From a virus: a DNA stretch of 42,431 bases. The notes beneath the pieces were generated by a model. It was not told the origin of the DNA. It saw only the letters and a program-made list of their open reading frames with translations, and did not search any database. The translations under genes and the position numbers were made by a program. Position 1 is the first letter of the stretch. Every line of letters starts with the position of its first letter. This document shows positions 31,931-37,606 of the stretch, one piece after another. The stretch lies in IMG/VR virus record IMGVR_UViG_3300031964_000803, positions 1-42,431 of that record; one strand, written 5' to 3'.

Positions 31931-33793
31931 TCAGCCGTAGTACCTCAGAACGTCACCAGCAGGGATGACAGGAATGCCGGACGCTGCAAGCGCCGTAATG
32001 AACGTCTGGAAATCAGCCACAGTCATCTGAGTCGAAGACGACGGAGTACCCGTGGTGAAGTCGTGCATCGTGTAGATGCCCCACAGCTGATTCGCCTTGA
32101 TGTGGGGCAGATCCGTAGCCGTGATCGTGCTGACCGGATAGTTCCCCGCAAAGCTGCCGATGGCAGACTGAGCGCGAAGCCGGTAGGGATCAGCTGGCGG
32201 AAAAGTTTCATATGTCTTGCGCGTGATGGTCCTGGCATATCTGTTGTACTTCTTGATGATCGACGTAGTCGAAACGCCATCGGTCGTCAGACCGTACTGA
32301 CCAAGCGGATATGCCGTACCGTCCATGCCTCTGAGGCCATTGACGATCTCCCACGCCTTCATCAGCCGCAGATCATTATCAAGCTGTGCAGCAGTCATGC
32401 CCGTGTAGGTCAAAGCGTGGTCCGCATCGAGGTACGCGTGACTCCCGACTTCCCAGCCATACTTCTGAAGGTCGTCCAGATTCTGGAGACTCATCCGGCC
32501 GCTAGAGCCGATCAGAGACTGAATCAGATACACGCTGGCACGCATGCCAGCGGCCTGAAGGATCGGGAACGCATACTGGTACATCGAGTAGTAGGCGTCA
32601 TCGAAGCCGATCGACACAACGCCATTCGGAAAGATCGCGGAAGCATCAGGGATGATCTCGAAATCTTGAAAGTGACACTTGACCCCGGTCCCAAGCCCGT
32701 CATCCTGAATCGTGAACTGGAGATCGGTCAGAGACGTCCTGGACGGAGAGCCCGACGTTGTAGCGTCGGCAAAGTGAAGCGTGACCGTGTACCAGCCACC
32801 TCCGTTGCCTCCAGTGCCACCAGAAGGAATGAAGTTCGAGCCAGCAGGCGCCTGCTGCGGAATCCACTCGTAGTAGTTCGCGAGACTGGACGACCCGTAC
32901 AGGACTTCCAGATGCGTCAAGTGCGTGATGTCATCGATCTTGACCCTGAAGCGAATCATCTGGCCGGTAGTATTCACGGCCGGCATGCCGACCTTCTTGA
33001 TCTTTGCTAGACCACCGGCACCATCGGTGACGATGTTGCACGACTGGCCGAACAGGAAATCGGTCGTATCGTTGGCTGTGAAAGTTCCCGTCCCGGCCGA
33101 AGAGAATCCATGACCGGACTGGAACTGAGTCACGATCGCCGTAGGAGGCACATACTGCGGAAGCTTGGCCGTAGGAGGCATATAGACACCAGGAACCTGA
33201 GCCACGGTTACCATGCCCGTAGAGTCAAGCGACGCCACGCCAGAAGCGGCGCCAACCTCGCTGAGGGGCACGTAAGTAGTGGCTGCCGCAGTTGCCACAG
33301 CGGCAGCGGCGTTGATGGCGTCATATCGAGCGTCAGCCGCAGCCTGAGTGATGCCGTCAAGGGCAGCAGTTGGCAGCTGGCTAACCGGTACCAGACCGCT
33401 GCCGTCGAGTGCCGCATAGCCATTCGGCTGCCCCTTGGCAGCCACCAGCTGATACGTCGTACTCGGCACCAGGGTGGAAGCCGGCGCAATATCCGACAGG
33501 TTGACTGTCGGGACGAGGTACGAAAACTGGACACTATAGGTGCGCGGAGACGCGCCAGTGATATTCTCGGTGACGTTGTAGACGACGCCCGAAGGTGTCG
33601 TGCCAGGGTCATCGATTGCAGCGGCCTGAAAGGTCGCCTGACCAGAGGCCAGCGTCAGAGTCAGTGGAATGGTCGAGATCGTCTCGCCAGCATTGGACAT
33701 CGCCACTGACGGAGTCAGCGTGATAGAGCCGGCAGCAGGATCCCCGTTCATCGTCTCGTATCGAGCCGTGACAGTGACCATCGTAAAACTCAT
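31931..33793 (-). CDS. Tail fibre with C-terminal polysaccharide deacetylase (NodB) domain
   Basis: 620 residues. The N-terminal 100 residues form a beta domain, then fibre repeats of the type AALDGSGLVPVSQLP / ASLDSTGMVTVAQVP, an alanine-rich helix and a jelly-roll-like region (about 225-390). From about 395 the sequence is a NodB-type deacetylase: VSIGFDDAYYS (metal aspartates), GSHAYLDADHALTY (metal histidines) and late HDFTT. It probably trims N-acetyl groups from host surface glycans at adsorption. It leads the late operon, far from the other tail genes, so an independent acquisition is possible. Confidence 0.85.
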   Translation of the reverse strand: MSFTMVTVTARYETMNGDPAAGSITLTPSVAMSNAGETISTIPLTLTLASGQATFQAAAIDDPGTTPSGVVYNVTENITGASPRTYSVQFSYLVPTVNLSDIAPASTLVPSTTYQLVAAKGQPNGYAALDGSGLVPVSQLPTAALDGITQAAADARYDAINAAAAVATAAATTYVPLSEVGAASGVASLDSTGMVTVAQVPGVYMPPTAKLPQYVPPTAIVTQFQSGHGFSSAGTGTFTANDTTDFLFGQSCNIVTDGAGGLAKIKKVGMPAVNTTGQMIRFRVKIDDITHLTHLEVLYGSSSLANYYEWIPQQAPAGSNFIPSGGTGGNGGGWYTVTLHFADATTSGSPSRTSLTDLQFTIQDDGLGTGVKCHFQDFEIIPDASAIFPNGVVSIGFDDAYYSMYQYAFPILQAAGMRASVYLIQSLIGSSGRMSLQNLDDLQKYGWEVGSHAYLDADHALTYTGMTAAQLDNDLRLMKAWEIVNGLRGMDGTAYPLGQYGLTTDGVSTTSIIKKYNRYARTITRKTYETFPPADPYRLRAQSAIGSFAGNYPVSTITATDLPHIKANQLWGIYTMHDFTTGTPSSSTQMTVADFQTFITALAASGIPVIPAGDVLRYYG

Positions 33794-33945
33794 TTATTGC
33801 CCCCCGTCAGATCCTTCTTCAGCTGCTTGGTCCGACGGACGTGACGGACATCGACAATGGCCGCACAGAAAGCTGATGCGGCAAGGTTGGGCCAGATCGG
33901 AGACCAGAGATCAATCCAGATCCAGTGATGAAGCCAGAGACTCAT
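33790..33945 (-). CDS. Small tryptophan-rich membrane-associated protein
   Basis: 51 residues; ATG 33945 overlaps the previous stop and the TGA overlaps the fibre start (ATGA on both sides). Five tryptophans in the first 18 residues (MSLWLHHWIWIDLWSPIW), a short hydrophobic stretch, then a basic tail (RHVRRTKQLKKDL). Such a profile suits a small membrane-surface protein. No family recognised. Confidence 0.6.
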   Translation of the reverse strand: MSLWLHHWIWIDLWSPIWPNLAASAFCAAIVDVRHVRRTKQLKKDLTGGNK

Positions 33946-34115
33946 GAGCGCGTGAACGCGCGCCAGGCGTCATAGATCAGTCCATCGGCAAAGCGGTCGT
34001 GCGGGTGAAACCAACGCCACCGTTCTGCGAGCACCATGACTTCGTCCGCAGATGCGGCCAAATCAAGGGCATTTGCAAGGTCATCTAGAGTGGATAGTTC
34101 CTGGTCAGCGTCCAT
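33942..34115 (-). CDS. Small hypothetical protein
   Basis: 57 residues from ATG 34115, preceded by GGGGGC. Acidic, helical N-terminal half (MDADQELSTLDDLANALDLA) and an aromatic/basic C-terminal half (ERWRWFHPHDRFADGLIYDAW). Coupled to the next gene by ATGA. Among the first genes of the late operon. Function unknown. Confidence 0.6.
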   Translation of the reverse strand: MDADQELSTLDDLANALDLAASADEVMVLAERWRWFHPHDRFADGLIYDAWRAFTRS

Positions 34116-34206
34116 TGCGCCCCCAATCGCTCATAGTGCCCAGACCCGTACACAATGCGAGACGCAGGTTCGCCCCGATGAAATAGATGCAGGTCAGGGG
34201 GTCCAC
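34105..34206 (-). CDS. Possible 33-residue protein opening the late operon
   Basis: GTG 34206 opens MDPLTCIYFIGANLRLALCT and stops 10 bases inside the next gene. The N-terminus resembles short actinophage proteins I have seen, but support is thin: its start lies inside a hairpin (34196-34211, AGGGGGT-CC-ACCCCCT). No function. Confidence 0.35.
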   Translation of the reverse strand: MDPLTCIYFIGANLRLALCTGLGTMSDWGRNGR

Positions 34207-34423
34207 CCCCTACCGGGGCTGGTGGATCGCCATCCGATAGACCACCCTGAGTCACGAAGGCACTGAGACCGGTCTTAAGTCACGGCACTCCGTGCCGGAG
34301 TGGTATAGTCGTGACCGGATTGATTGTTCCCGCCTGTCGGCGACGCAATGAGATGATCAGTCCATGGGTGATGACTAGTTGGACTCAGATCCCCAGTGTT
34401 GCTGCACTGGGGATCACTCATGT
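34207..34423. other. Leader region of the late operon, no gene seen
   Basis: This 217-base gap holds the likely late control region. It contains two perfect inverted repeats: CACTCCG-TGC-CGGAGTG (34287-34303) and the 11-base stem described next. A plus-strand extended -10 (TGGTATAGT, 34301-34309) overlaps the first. No convincing minus-strand -10/-35 pair was seen, so late transcription may depend on a phage factor or start elsewhere. Confidence 0.45.
34388..34415. other. Perfect 11-base-pair inverted repeat after the HNH gene
   Basis: GATCCCCAGTG-TTGCTG-CACTGGGGATC. It starts 9 bases past the HNH stop (minus strand). There is no U-run, so either a factor-assisted terminator or a protein/packaging site is possible. 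Confidence 0.65.
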
Positions 34424-34729
34424 CTAGAGCAATCCGGGATGTGCCGGCTTCGGCCGGCGGATACTCTCGCGTCGCCTGTTGGGCGACTGATTGCCTTCAG
34501 CACTGGACTTGCGTGCGTGATGCCAGTTGCACAGCGATCGCAGATTGTTCAATGAATGGTTATTGCCATGCACGATGTGATCTACATCTGTTGCACGCTG
34601 TGCACATCGAACGTAATCGTCAACGTGTGTGCATTGATATCCATCGCGTAGCAACACGACTTGTCGCAGCTGTTTCCAGTTGCTTGGTAGTTCATTGACG
34701 CGATTGCTGTTCTTCCATCCATCACCCAT
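34424..34729 (-). CDS. HNH endonuclease
   Basis: ATG 34729 (GGAAGA 7 bases upstream) gives 101 residues; the longer reading would start inside the tRNA. An HNH core is visible: VVLLRDGYQCTHV, the catalytic DVDHIVHGNNHSLNNL and RSLCNWHHARKS (the final H). HNH proteins encoded close to the terminase help cut packaging ends in many cos phages; a homing nuclease is the alternative. The basic tail (RRRESIRRPK) fits DNA binding. Confidence 0.8.
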   Translation of the reverse strand: MGDGWKNSNRVNELPSNWKQLRQVVLLRDGYQCTHVDDYVRCAQRATDVDHIVHGNNHSLNNLRSLCNWHHARKSSAEGNQSPNRRRESIRRPKPAHPGLL

Positions 34730-34762
34730 TGTGGAGTCTTCCTTTCTGGTGATGGTTATTTG

Positions 34763-34834
34763 TTGACTCAACAGGATTCGAACCTGCTACCTGCGATCCA
34801 TTATCGCTGCGCTACCATTTACGCTATTGAGTCA
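34763..34834 (-). tRNA. tRNA-like gene with a non-standard anticodon loop
   Basis: The minus strand folds as a cloverleaf: acceptor TGACTCA/TGAGTCA (7 bp) plus discriminator A, TA at positions 8-9, D arm GCGT-AAATGGTA-GCGC with GG, and a canonical T arm GCAGG-TTCGAAT-CCTGT. The anticodon arm is abnormal: GCGAT/ATCGC pairs perfectly but leaves only five loop bases (AATGG). Opening one pair gives TAATGGA, which lacks U33 and would read anticodon AUG (His). One extra A precedes position 8. No CCA is encoded. Identity cannot be assigned; a tRNA pseudogene or specialised tRNA are both possible. Confidence 0.65.
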
Positions 34835-35009
34835 AAGACCATAGCCGCAAGGACTATGGTGTATTTCATAATGCCGATTAGTGCCGTAGGACAATCGGCA
34901 GCAATGAACGAAGCTGGCACAGATCGATATTTCCGCTACCAAGAACTTCGCAGTTAATTTCCGGTCACCAGGAATCAATCTGAATCGCCATTAAGGCATT
35001 GCGCCATCC

Positions 35010-35038
35010 TTGACAGAAGCCGGGAGCACTTCGGCTTC
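35010..35038 (+). promoter_or_regulatory. TTGACA directly followed by a 7-bp hairpin
   Basis: TTGACA (35010-35015) abuts GAAGCCG-9-CGGCTTC (35016-35038). It lacks the TTGACGC half of the repeated site but has the same site-then-hairpin layout, so it may be a degenerate member of the family. Confidence 0.4.
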
Positions 35039-35118
35039 GCCTTAACCGGTGACGAGAGATTCAACCGATGACCGGAAAACTCGTGTTCGCGCTCGTGCGC
35101 GATAATCGTCAATTATTA

Positions 35119-35144
35119 GCGATTCGCCTTCAAAGGCGAATCGC
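35119..35144. other. Perfect 12-bp inverted repeat
   Basis: GCGATTCGCCTT-CA-AAGGCGAATCGC. With a two-base loop it is close to a full palindrome and could form a cruciform or bind a dimeric protein. No U-run on either side. Confidence 0.6.
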
Positions 35145-35171
35145 ATCAATCAATATCTATCATCATCAGTA

Positions 35172-35199
35172 AGAGACTTCCCTCTACGGGGAAGTCTCT
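35172..35199. other. Perfect 11-bp hairpin before an AT-rich stretch
   Basis: AGAGACTTCCC-TCTACG-GGGAAGTCTCT followed by ATATATAAGAGAGAGATATT. It could be a rightward terminator or a structural element next to easily melted DNA. Confidence 0.55.
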
Positions 35200-35352
35200 A
35201 TATATAAGAGAGAGATATTTATTTATCAGGCGCGCGAGGCGCCTGTAGGACTTGCTCTCACCCTGCTTAGTGATGTCACTGGAGTCGGTATGGGACATCA
35301 TCATGATGTGACGTGCATCACACAGTCCCTGACCTGCGATGATGGATGTTTC

Positions 35353-35400
35353 TTGACGCTTGACAGGCATGCTGACGCATGCCAAACTTGACGCATGACA
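35353..35400 (+). promoter_or_regulatory. TTGACGCTTGACA site, hairpin and second near-copy
   Basis: Exact site 35353-35365, abutting hairpin GGCATGC-TGAC-GCATGCC (35366-35383), then a one-mismatch copy TTGACGCATGACA (35388-35400) that overlaps the ATG of the next gene. It faces the rightward arm. Tandem sites suggest cooperative binding at the start of this operon. A clear -10 is not seen. Confidence 0.65.
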
Positions 35401-35703
35401 GCAGCCGTGCAAGTTGAGGCGATAGCCAGAGAGCTTGGTCTCAAGATCGATCGTGTGAACTATCGTGATGGCGAATACAGCCTCACGTTCTGGCCGAAGT
35501 ATCGGCACCGGCTAACGAGCAACTACGCGTTGCAATACGACTCGATCAATGGACGATTCACCACGTCCAACGGAATTCGACTGACCAGCGATCAAGCCGC
35601 AGCATATGTTGCCGCATGTCCAACGCACGAAGACCCGAATCCTTGGCTCGTGATGGAGCAATGCGGAATCGACCCTTGGAATAACTGGCGTCACTTCCAA
35701 TAG
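35395..35703 (+). CDS. Hypothetical protein
   Basis: 102 residues. The ATG lies inside the second repeated site and has no SD; GTG 35407 is an alternative start. A helical N-terminus (VEAIARELGLKIDRV) is followed by a beta/aromatic domain (YSLTFWPKYRHRLTSNYALQYDS) and a helix with tryptophans. Unrecognised. First gene of the right arm, so probably expressed early and under direct control of the site pair. Confidence 0.6.
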   Translation: MTAAVQVEAIARELGLKIDRVNYRDGEYSLTFWPKYRHRLTSNYALQYDSINGRFTTSNGIRLTSDQAAAYVAACPTHEDPNPWLVMEQCGIDPWNNWRHFQ

Positions 35704-35773
35704 TCGAAACGCGCGAAAGCGCGTCTGCCAGAATTGACCTACTGGCACTGATGAGACAGGTTAGGGAGAAATC

Positions 35774-35896
35774 ATGTGGGACGACGACACGATCGATGAC
35801 TTCGAAATCTCGTACGAGGAAGAATGCGAAGCGCTCGATCGACACATCCGCAATTGCAAGGCTGTCGAGTACTGCAAGATCTGTGCCGAATACTAG
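35774..35896 (+). CDS. Small acidic protein with Cys/His pairs
   Basis: ATG 35774 after AGGGAGA gives 40 residues. The N-terminus is very acidic (WDDDTIDDFEISYEEE) and the C-terminus has HIRNCKAVEYCKIC, which could bind zinc. Too short to classify. Confidence 0.6.
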   Translation: MWDDDTIDDFEISYEEECEALDRHIRNCKAVEYCKICAEY

Positions 35897-35905
35897 GAGT
35901 CGATT

Positions 35906-36085
35906 ATGGGCGCATTCCCGATCACGCCTCGCCCGGCGAATGACGATCGATTCACGGTCGGTCTGATAACAGACATCCGTGATGTGCTTTCAGAGCACGG
36001 ATACGATATCAGCGAGTTCGACGGACGAGACATGGTTGAACTCCAGGTGGCACTCTTCCGATTCCTGTACTCGGGAGAACGATGA
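35906..36085 (+). CDS. Small hypothetical protein
   Basis: ATG 35906 with GGAG 6 bases upstream gives 59 residues. Largely helical after residue 15 (VGLITDIRDVLSEHGYDISEF, MVELQVALFRFLY). Overlaps the next start by ATGATG. Not recognised. Confidence 0.6.
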   Translation: MGAFPITPRPANDDRFTVGLITDIRDVLSEHGYDISEFDGRDMVELQVALFRFLYSGER

Positions 36086-36345
36086 TGTTCATCGCCGAGT
36101 TCCTGGGAAGGCCGTCACACGGCCATAAGGGCGTCATACACCATGGCTGCGACTGTCTGACGGACATCACCAGCATGGGCAAGTACGAGACGTTCACAGA
36201 GGCGGTCAGACGCCTCAATCAGCTTGGCATCGATCGTCCCGACTTGTGCCCGACCTCATTTCCTGCCGGCAAGCCGGTGTTCCACTCCACAACCGGCGTG
36301 CTGGTAGGTCACGTGCGTGACGACAAGTTCACTCCAGCAGTTTGA
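36082..36345 (+). CDS. Small hypothetical protein
   Basis: 87 residues from ATG 36082, preceded by GGGAGAACG. Contains HGHKGVIHHGCDCLTDI, a histidine/cysteine-rich segment that might hold metal, and a helix (TFTEAVRRLNQLGI). Unknown family. A promoter element begins 4 bases after its stop. Confidence 0.6.
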   Translation: MMFIAEFLGRPSHGHKGVIHHGCDCLTDITSMGKYETFTEAVRRLNQLGIDRPDLCPTSFPAGKPVFHSTTGVLVGHVRDDKFTPAV

Positions 36346-36348
36346 AAC

Positions 36349-36385
36349 TTGACGCTTGACAAGCATCGATCGACGGGTCTAGAGT
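36349..36385 (+). promoter_or_regulatory. Promoter with TTGACGCTTGACA site and TAGAGT -10
   Basis: Exact site at 36349-36361; its TTGACA (36356-36361) is followed after 18 bases by TAGAGT (36380-36385), a good actinobacterial -10. Transcription would begin near 36392, upstream of the gene at 36427. No clean hairpin in the spacer. Best-formed promoter in the right arm. Confidence 0.65.
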
Positions 36386-36426
36386 CTTCGTCAGAAGGCA
36401 ACGCAGGAACCGAATCGGGAGTGGCA

Positions 36427-36636
36427 GTGTCCGAGAAGATGACCCGCACTGAACTGAAAGAAATCGCGCAAAAGGCGATCATGCACGGCATTGGCAATGT
36501 TCTCGGGTACTGGGATCCGGCAAATCAGGCACTGGAAATCCCGGACGACCAGGAGGACGAGCTTCGCGAGATCATGCAGCGCGAAGCCGATCGACTGGCT
36601 AAGGTGTTCGGATACGACAGGGCATGGAGCAACTGA
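36427..36636 (+). CDS. Small helical protein
   Basis: GTG 36427 with GGGAG 5 bases upstream gives 69 residues. The upstream frame overlaps the promoter and is rejected. Predominantly helical (TRTELKEIAQKAIMHGIGNVL, DQEDELREIMQREADRLAKVF). No motif recognised. Confidence 0.65.
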   Translation: MSEKMTRTELKEIAQKAIMHGIGNVLGYWDPANQALEIPDDQEDELREIMQREADRLAKVFGYDRAWSN

Positions 36637-36637
36637 G

Positions 36638-36886
36638 ATGACGGAGACGTTTGAACTCATTGACTTCAGTTCCGTGAAGCTTGGTGATCGTCTCCGGCTT
36701 GAAACCACTACCGACTGCTTCGGCGGATATCGGAATCAGGTCACCCGTGACGGCATCGTAGTCAAGATCACCCAGAAGACAATCAAAGTTGAGCTAGACG
36801 CTGGCGACCGCATATACGGCGAGACAGCCGTATTGCGTCGGTCCGCTTGGTACGATCGTCAGGTTCGCCGAAATGAGGGTAACTGA
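36638..36886 (+). CDS. Small beta-rich protein
   Basis: ATG 36638 with GGAG 8 bases upstream gives 82 residues. SH3/OB-like beta pattern (VKLGDRLRLETTTDCFGGY, GIVVKITQKTIKVELDAGDRIYGE), related in style to the KVGDRV proteins of the left arm. Possibly a nucleic-acid-binding small protein; not proven. Confidence 0.6.
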   Translation: MTETFELIDFSSVKLGDRLRLETTTDCFGGYRNQVTRDGIVVKITQKTIKVELDAGDRIYGETAVLRRSAWYDRQVRRNEGN

Positions 36887-36887
36887 C

Positions 36888-37088
36888 GTGACAGAGTGGG
36901 GCGTGTTCAACGACGAAGGCGTAACGGACATCTTCAACAAGATCGAAGATGCCGAAGCGCAAGCGCTGATCTACAAGACCGAAGATGACGGCTACTATGC
37001 CGAACTGATCTCCGTCAAGGAGATGTGCCCGGATCATGAAGAGCAGCCGAAAGACGGCTGTGAAGAGTGCTTCGCTGAGTACGACTAG
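36888..37088 (+). CDS. Small acidic zinc-motif protein
   Basis: GTG 36888 (GAGGG 8 bases upstream) gives 66 residues; ATG 36873 is possible. The body is acidic (EWGVFNDEGVTDIFNKIEDAEAQ) and the C-terminus has CPDHEEQPKDGCEECFAEYD, a C-x2-H ... C-x2-C arrangement that could bind zinc. Unknown family. Confidence 0.6.
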   Translation: MTEWGVFNDEGVTDIFNKIEDAEAQALIYKTEDDGYYAELISVKEMCPDHEEQPKDGCEECFAEYD

Positions 37089-37148
37089 CTGACACCCGTC
37101 AGTCCATGGACGTATGCTCTCCCCTCTGACGTTGATGAGGGGAGAGTC
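37089..37148 (+). promoter_or_regulatory. Promoter overlapping an SD-sequestering hairpin
   Basis: CTGACA (37089-37094), 18 bases, then TATGCT (37113-37118). A perfect 10-bp stem CTCTCCCCTC / GAGGGGAGAG (37117-37126 and 37137-37146, 10-base loop) pairs the whole ribosome binding site of the gene at 37149. A transcript starting near 37125 would lack the 5' arm and expose the SD; a read-through transcript would hide it. Confidence 0.6.
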
Positions 37149-37442
37149 ATGTCCGCGATGCTCAATGGGATACGGATGTTCTTGTGGCGCCAGGAGGCGT
37201 CACGGATCGGCATCAAGCTGAACCTGAACAAGGATTACGTTCAGCGTCGCGGACAGCGAGGCAGGTTCAGCGGATCCAAGGCAACAGTCACATCGGCACT
37301 CAAGCATCGCCTGTTCATCGAGATCGTGACAGTCGATGGCCGGCAGATCTCTGTCAAGGTCAAGCGTCGTACGTCTGAGCGACGCTGTCAGCGATTCGTC
37401 GCCCAGTACAACACTTATTCCGGAGCACACAGGATGGAGTGA
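37149..37442 (+). CDS. Small basic protein under hairpin control
   Basis: 97 residues from ATG 37149. Very basic (RRGQRGRFSGSKATVTSALKHR, KVKRRTSERRCQRF), with a beta strand pair FIEIVTVDGRQISVKV, so nucleic-acid binding is plausible. Its SD is inside a strong hairpin. It precedes the polymerase gene, separated only by one small gene, and might act in replication. No family recognised. Confidence 0.65.
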   Translation: MSAMLNGIRMFLWRQEASRIGIKLNLNKDYVQRRGQRGRFSGSKATVTSALKHRLFIEIVTVDGRQISVKVKRRTSERRCQRFVAQYNTYSGAHRME

Positions 37443-37606
37443 TGGGCATGATGCCCATGGATTTTCGACTTGACGTCGAAGACAACAAGCTAAAGATGAT
37501 CCACTTTCAGTGCGGAAGCATCGTTTCCGAAGGTGACCTGTCTGCCTTCCTTGGCCGTGTGATTATGAGCGCTGAAGCGCACGTCTGCCCGTCGGACGAT
37601 GAATGA
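37442..37606 (+). CDS. Small hypothetical protein coupled to DnaE
   Basis: ATG 37442 (TGATG overlap) gives 54 residues; ATG 37448 with GGAG 8 bases upstream is equally possible. The stop overlaps the polymerase ATG (ATGA). Contents: DFRLDVEDNKLKMIHFQCGS and a helical end with AEAHVCPSDDE. Coupling to the polymerase suggests it sets polymerase translation or is an accessory factor; unrecognised. Confidence 0.6.
   Translation: MGMMPMDFRLDVEDNKLKMIHFQCGSIVSEGDLSAFLGRVIMSAEAHVCPSDDE

Larger units (their letters stand above)
34835..35352. other. Divergent gene-poor region with multiple hairpins
   Basis: About 520 bases between the leftward tRNA/HNH/late genes and the rightward arm. No convincing gene: a 28-codon plus-strand frame at 34871-34957 and a minus-strand frame at 35146-35508 lack support. 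It holds several inverted repeats (listed separately), an AT-rich stretch at 35196-35226, CAGGCGC-GCGAG-GCGCCTG (35227-35245), and ACCATAG/CTATGGT (34838-34860). It is a candidate for a replication origin, a packaging site or divergent promoters. Confidence 0.5.

Noticed and set aside
32063-33010. 315-codon plus-strand frame opposite the fibre/deacetylase gene
   Set aside because: The minus strand encodes a recognisable NodB domain; the plus-strand reading is arginine-rich noise.
34301-34309. Extended -10 TGGTATAGT on the plus strand
   Set aside because: It overlaps a hairpin, points towards antisense of the HNH gene, and no -35 or rightward gene is present nearby.
34760-34957. 65-codon plus-strand frame over the tRNA
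   Set aside because: It reads antisense through the tRNA-like gene and has no SD. A shorter 28-codon frame at 34871-34957 is also unsupported.
34835-35352. CRISPR array
   Set aside because: The repeats are single inverted pairs of different sequence; no direct repeats with unique spacers.
35146-35508. 120-codon minus-strand open frame
   Set aside because: It overlaps the better-supported plus-strand gene at 35395, runs through several hairpins and has no ribosome binding site or recognisable protein.
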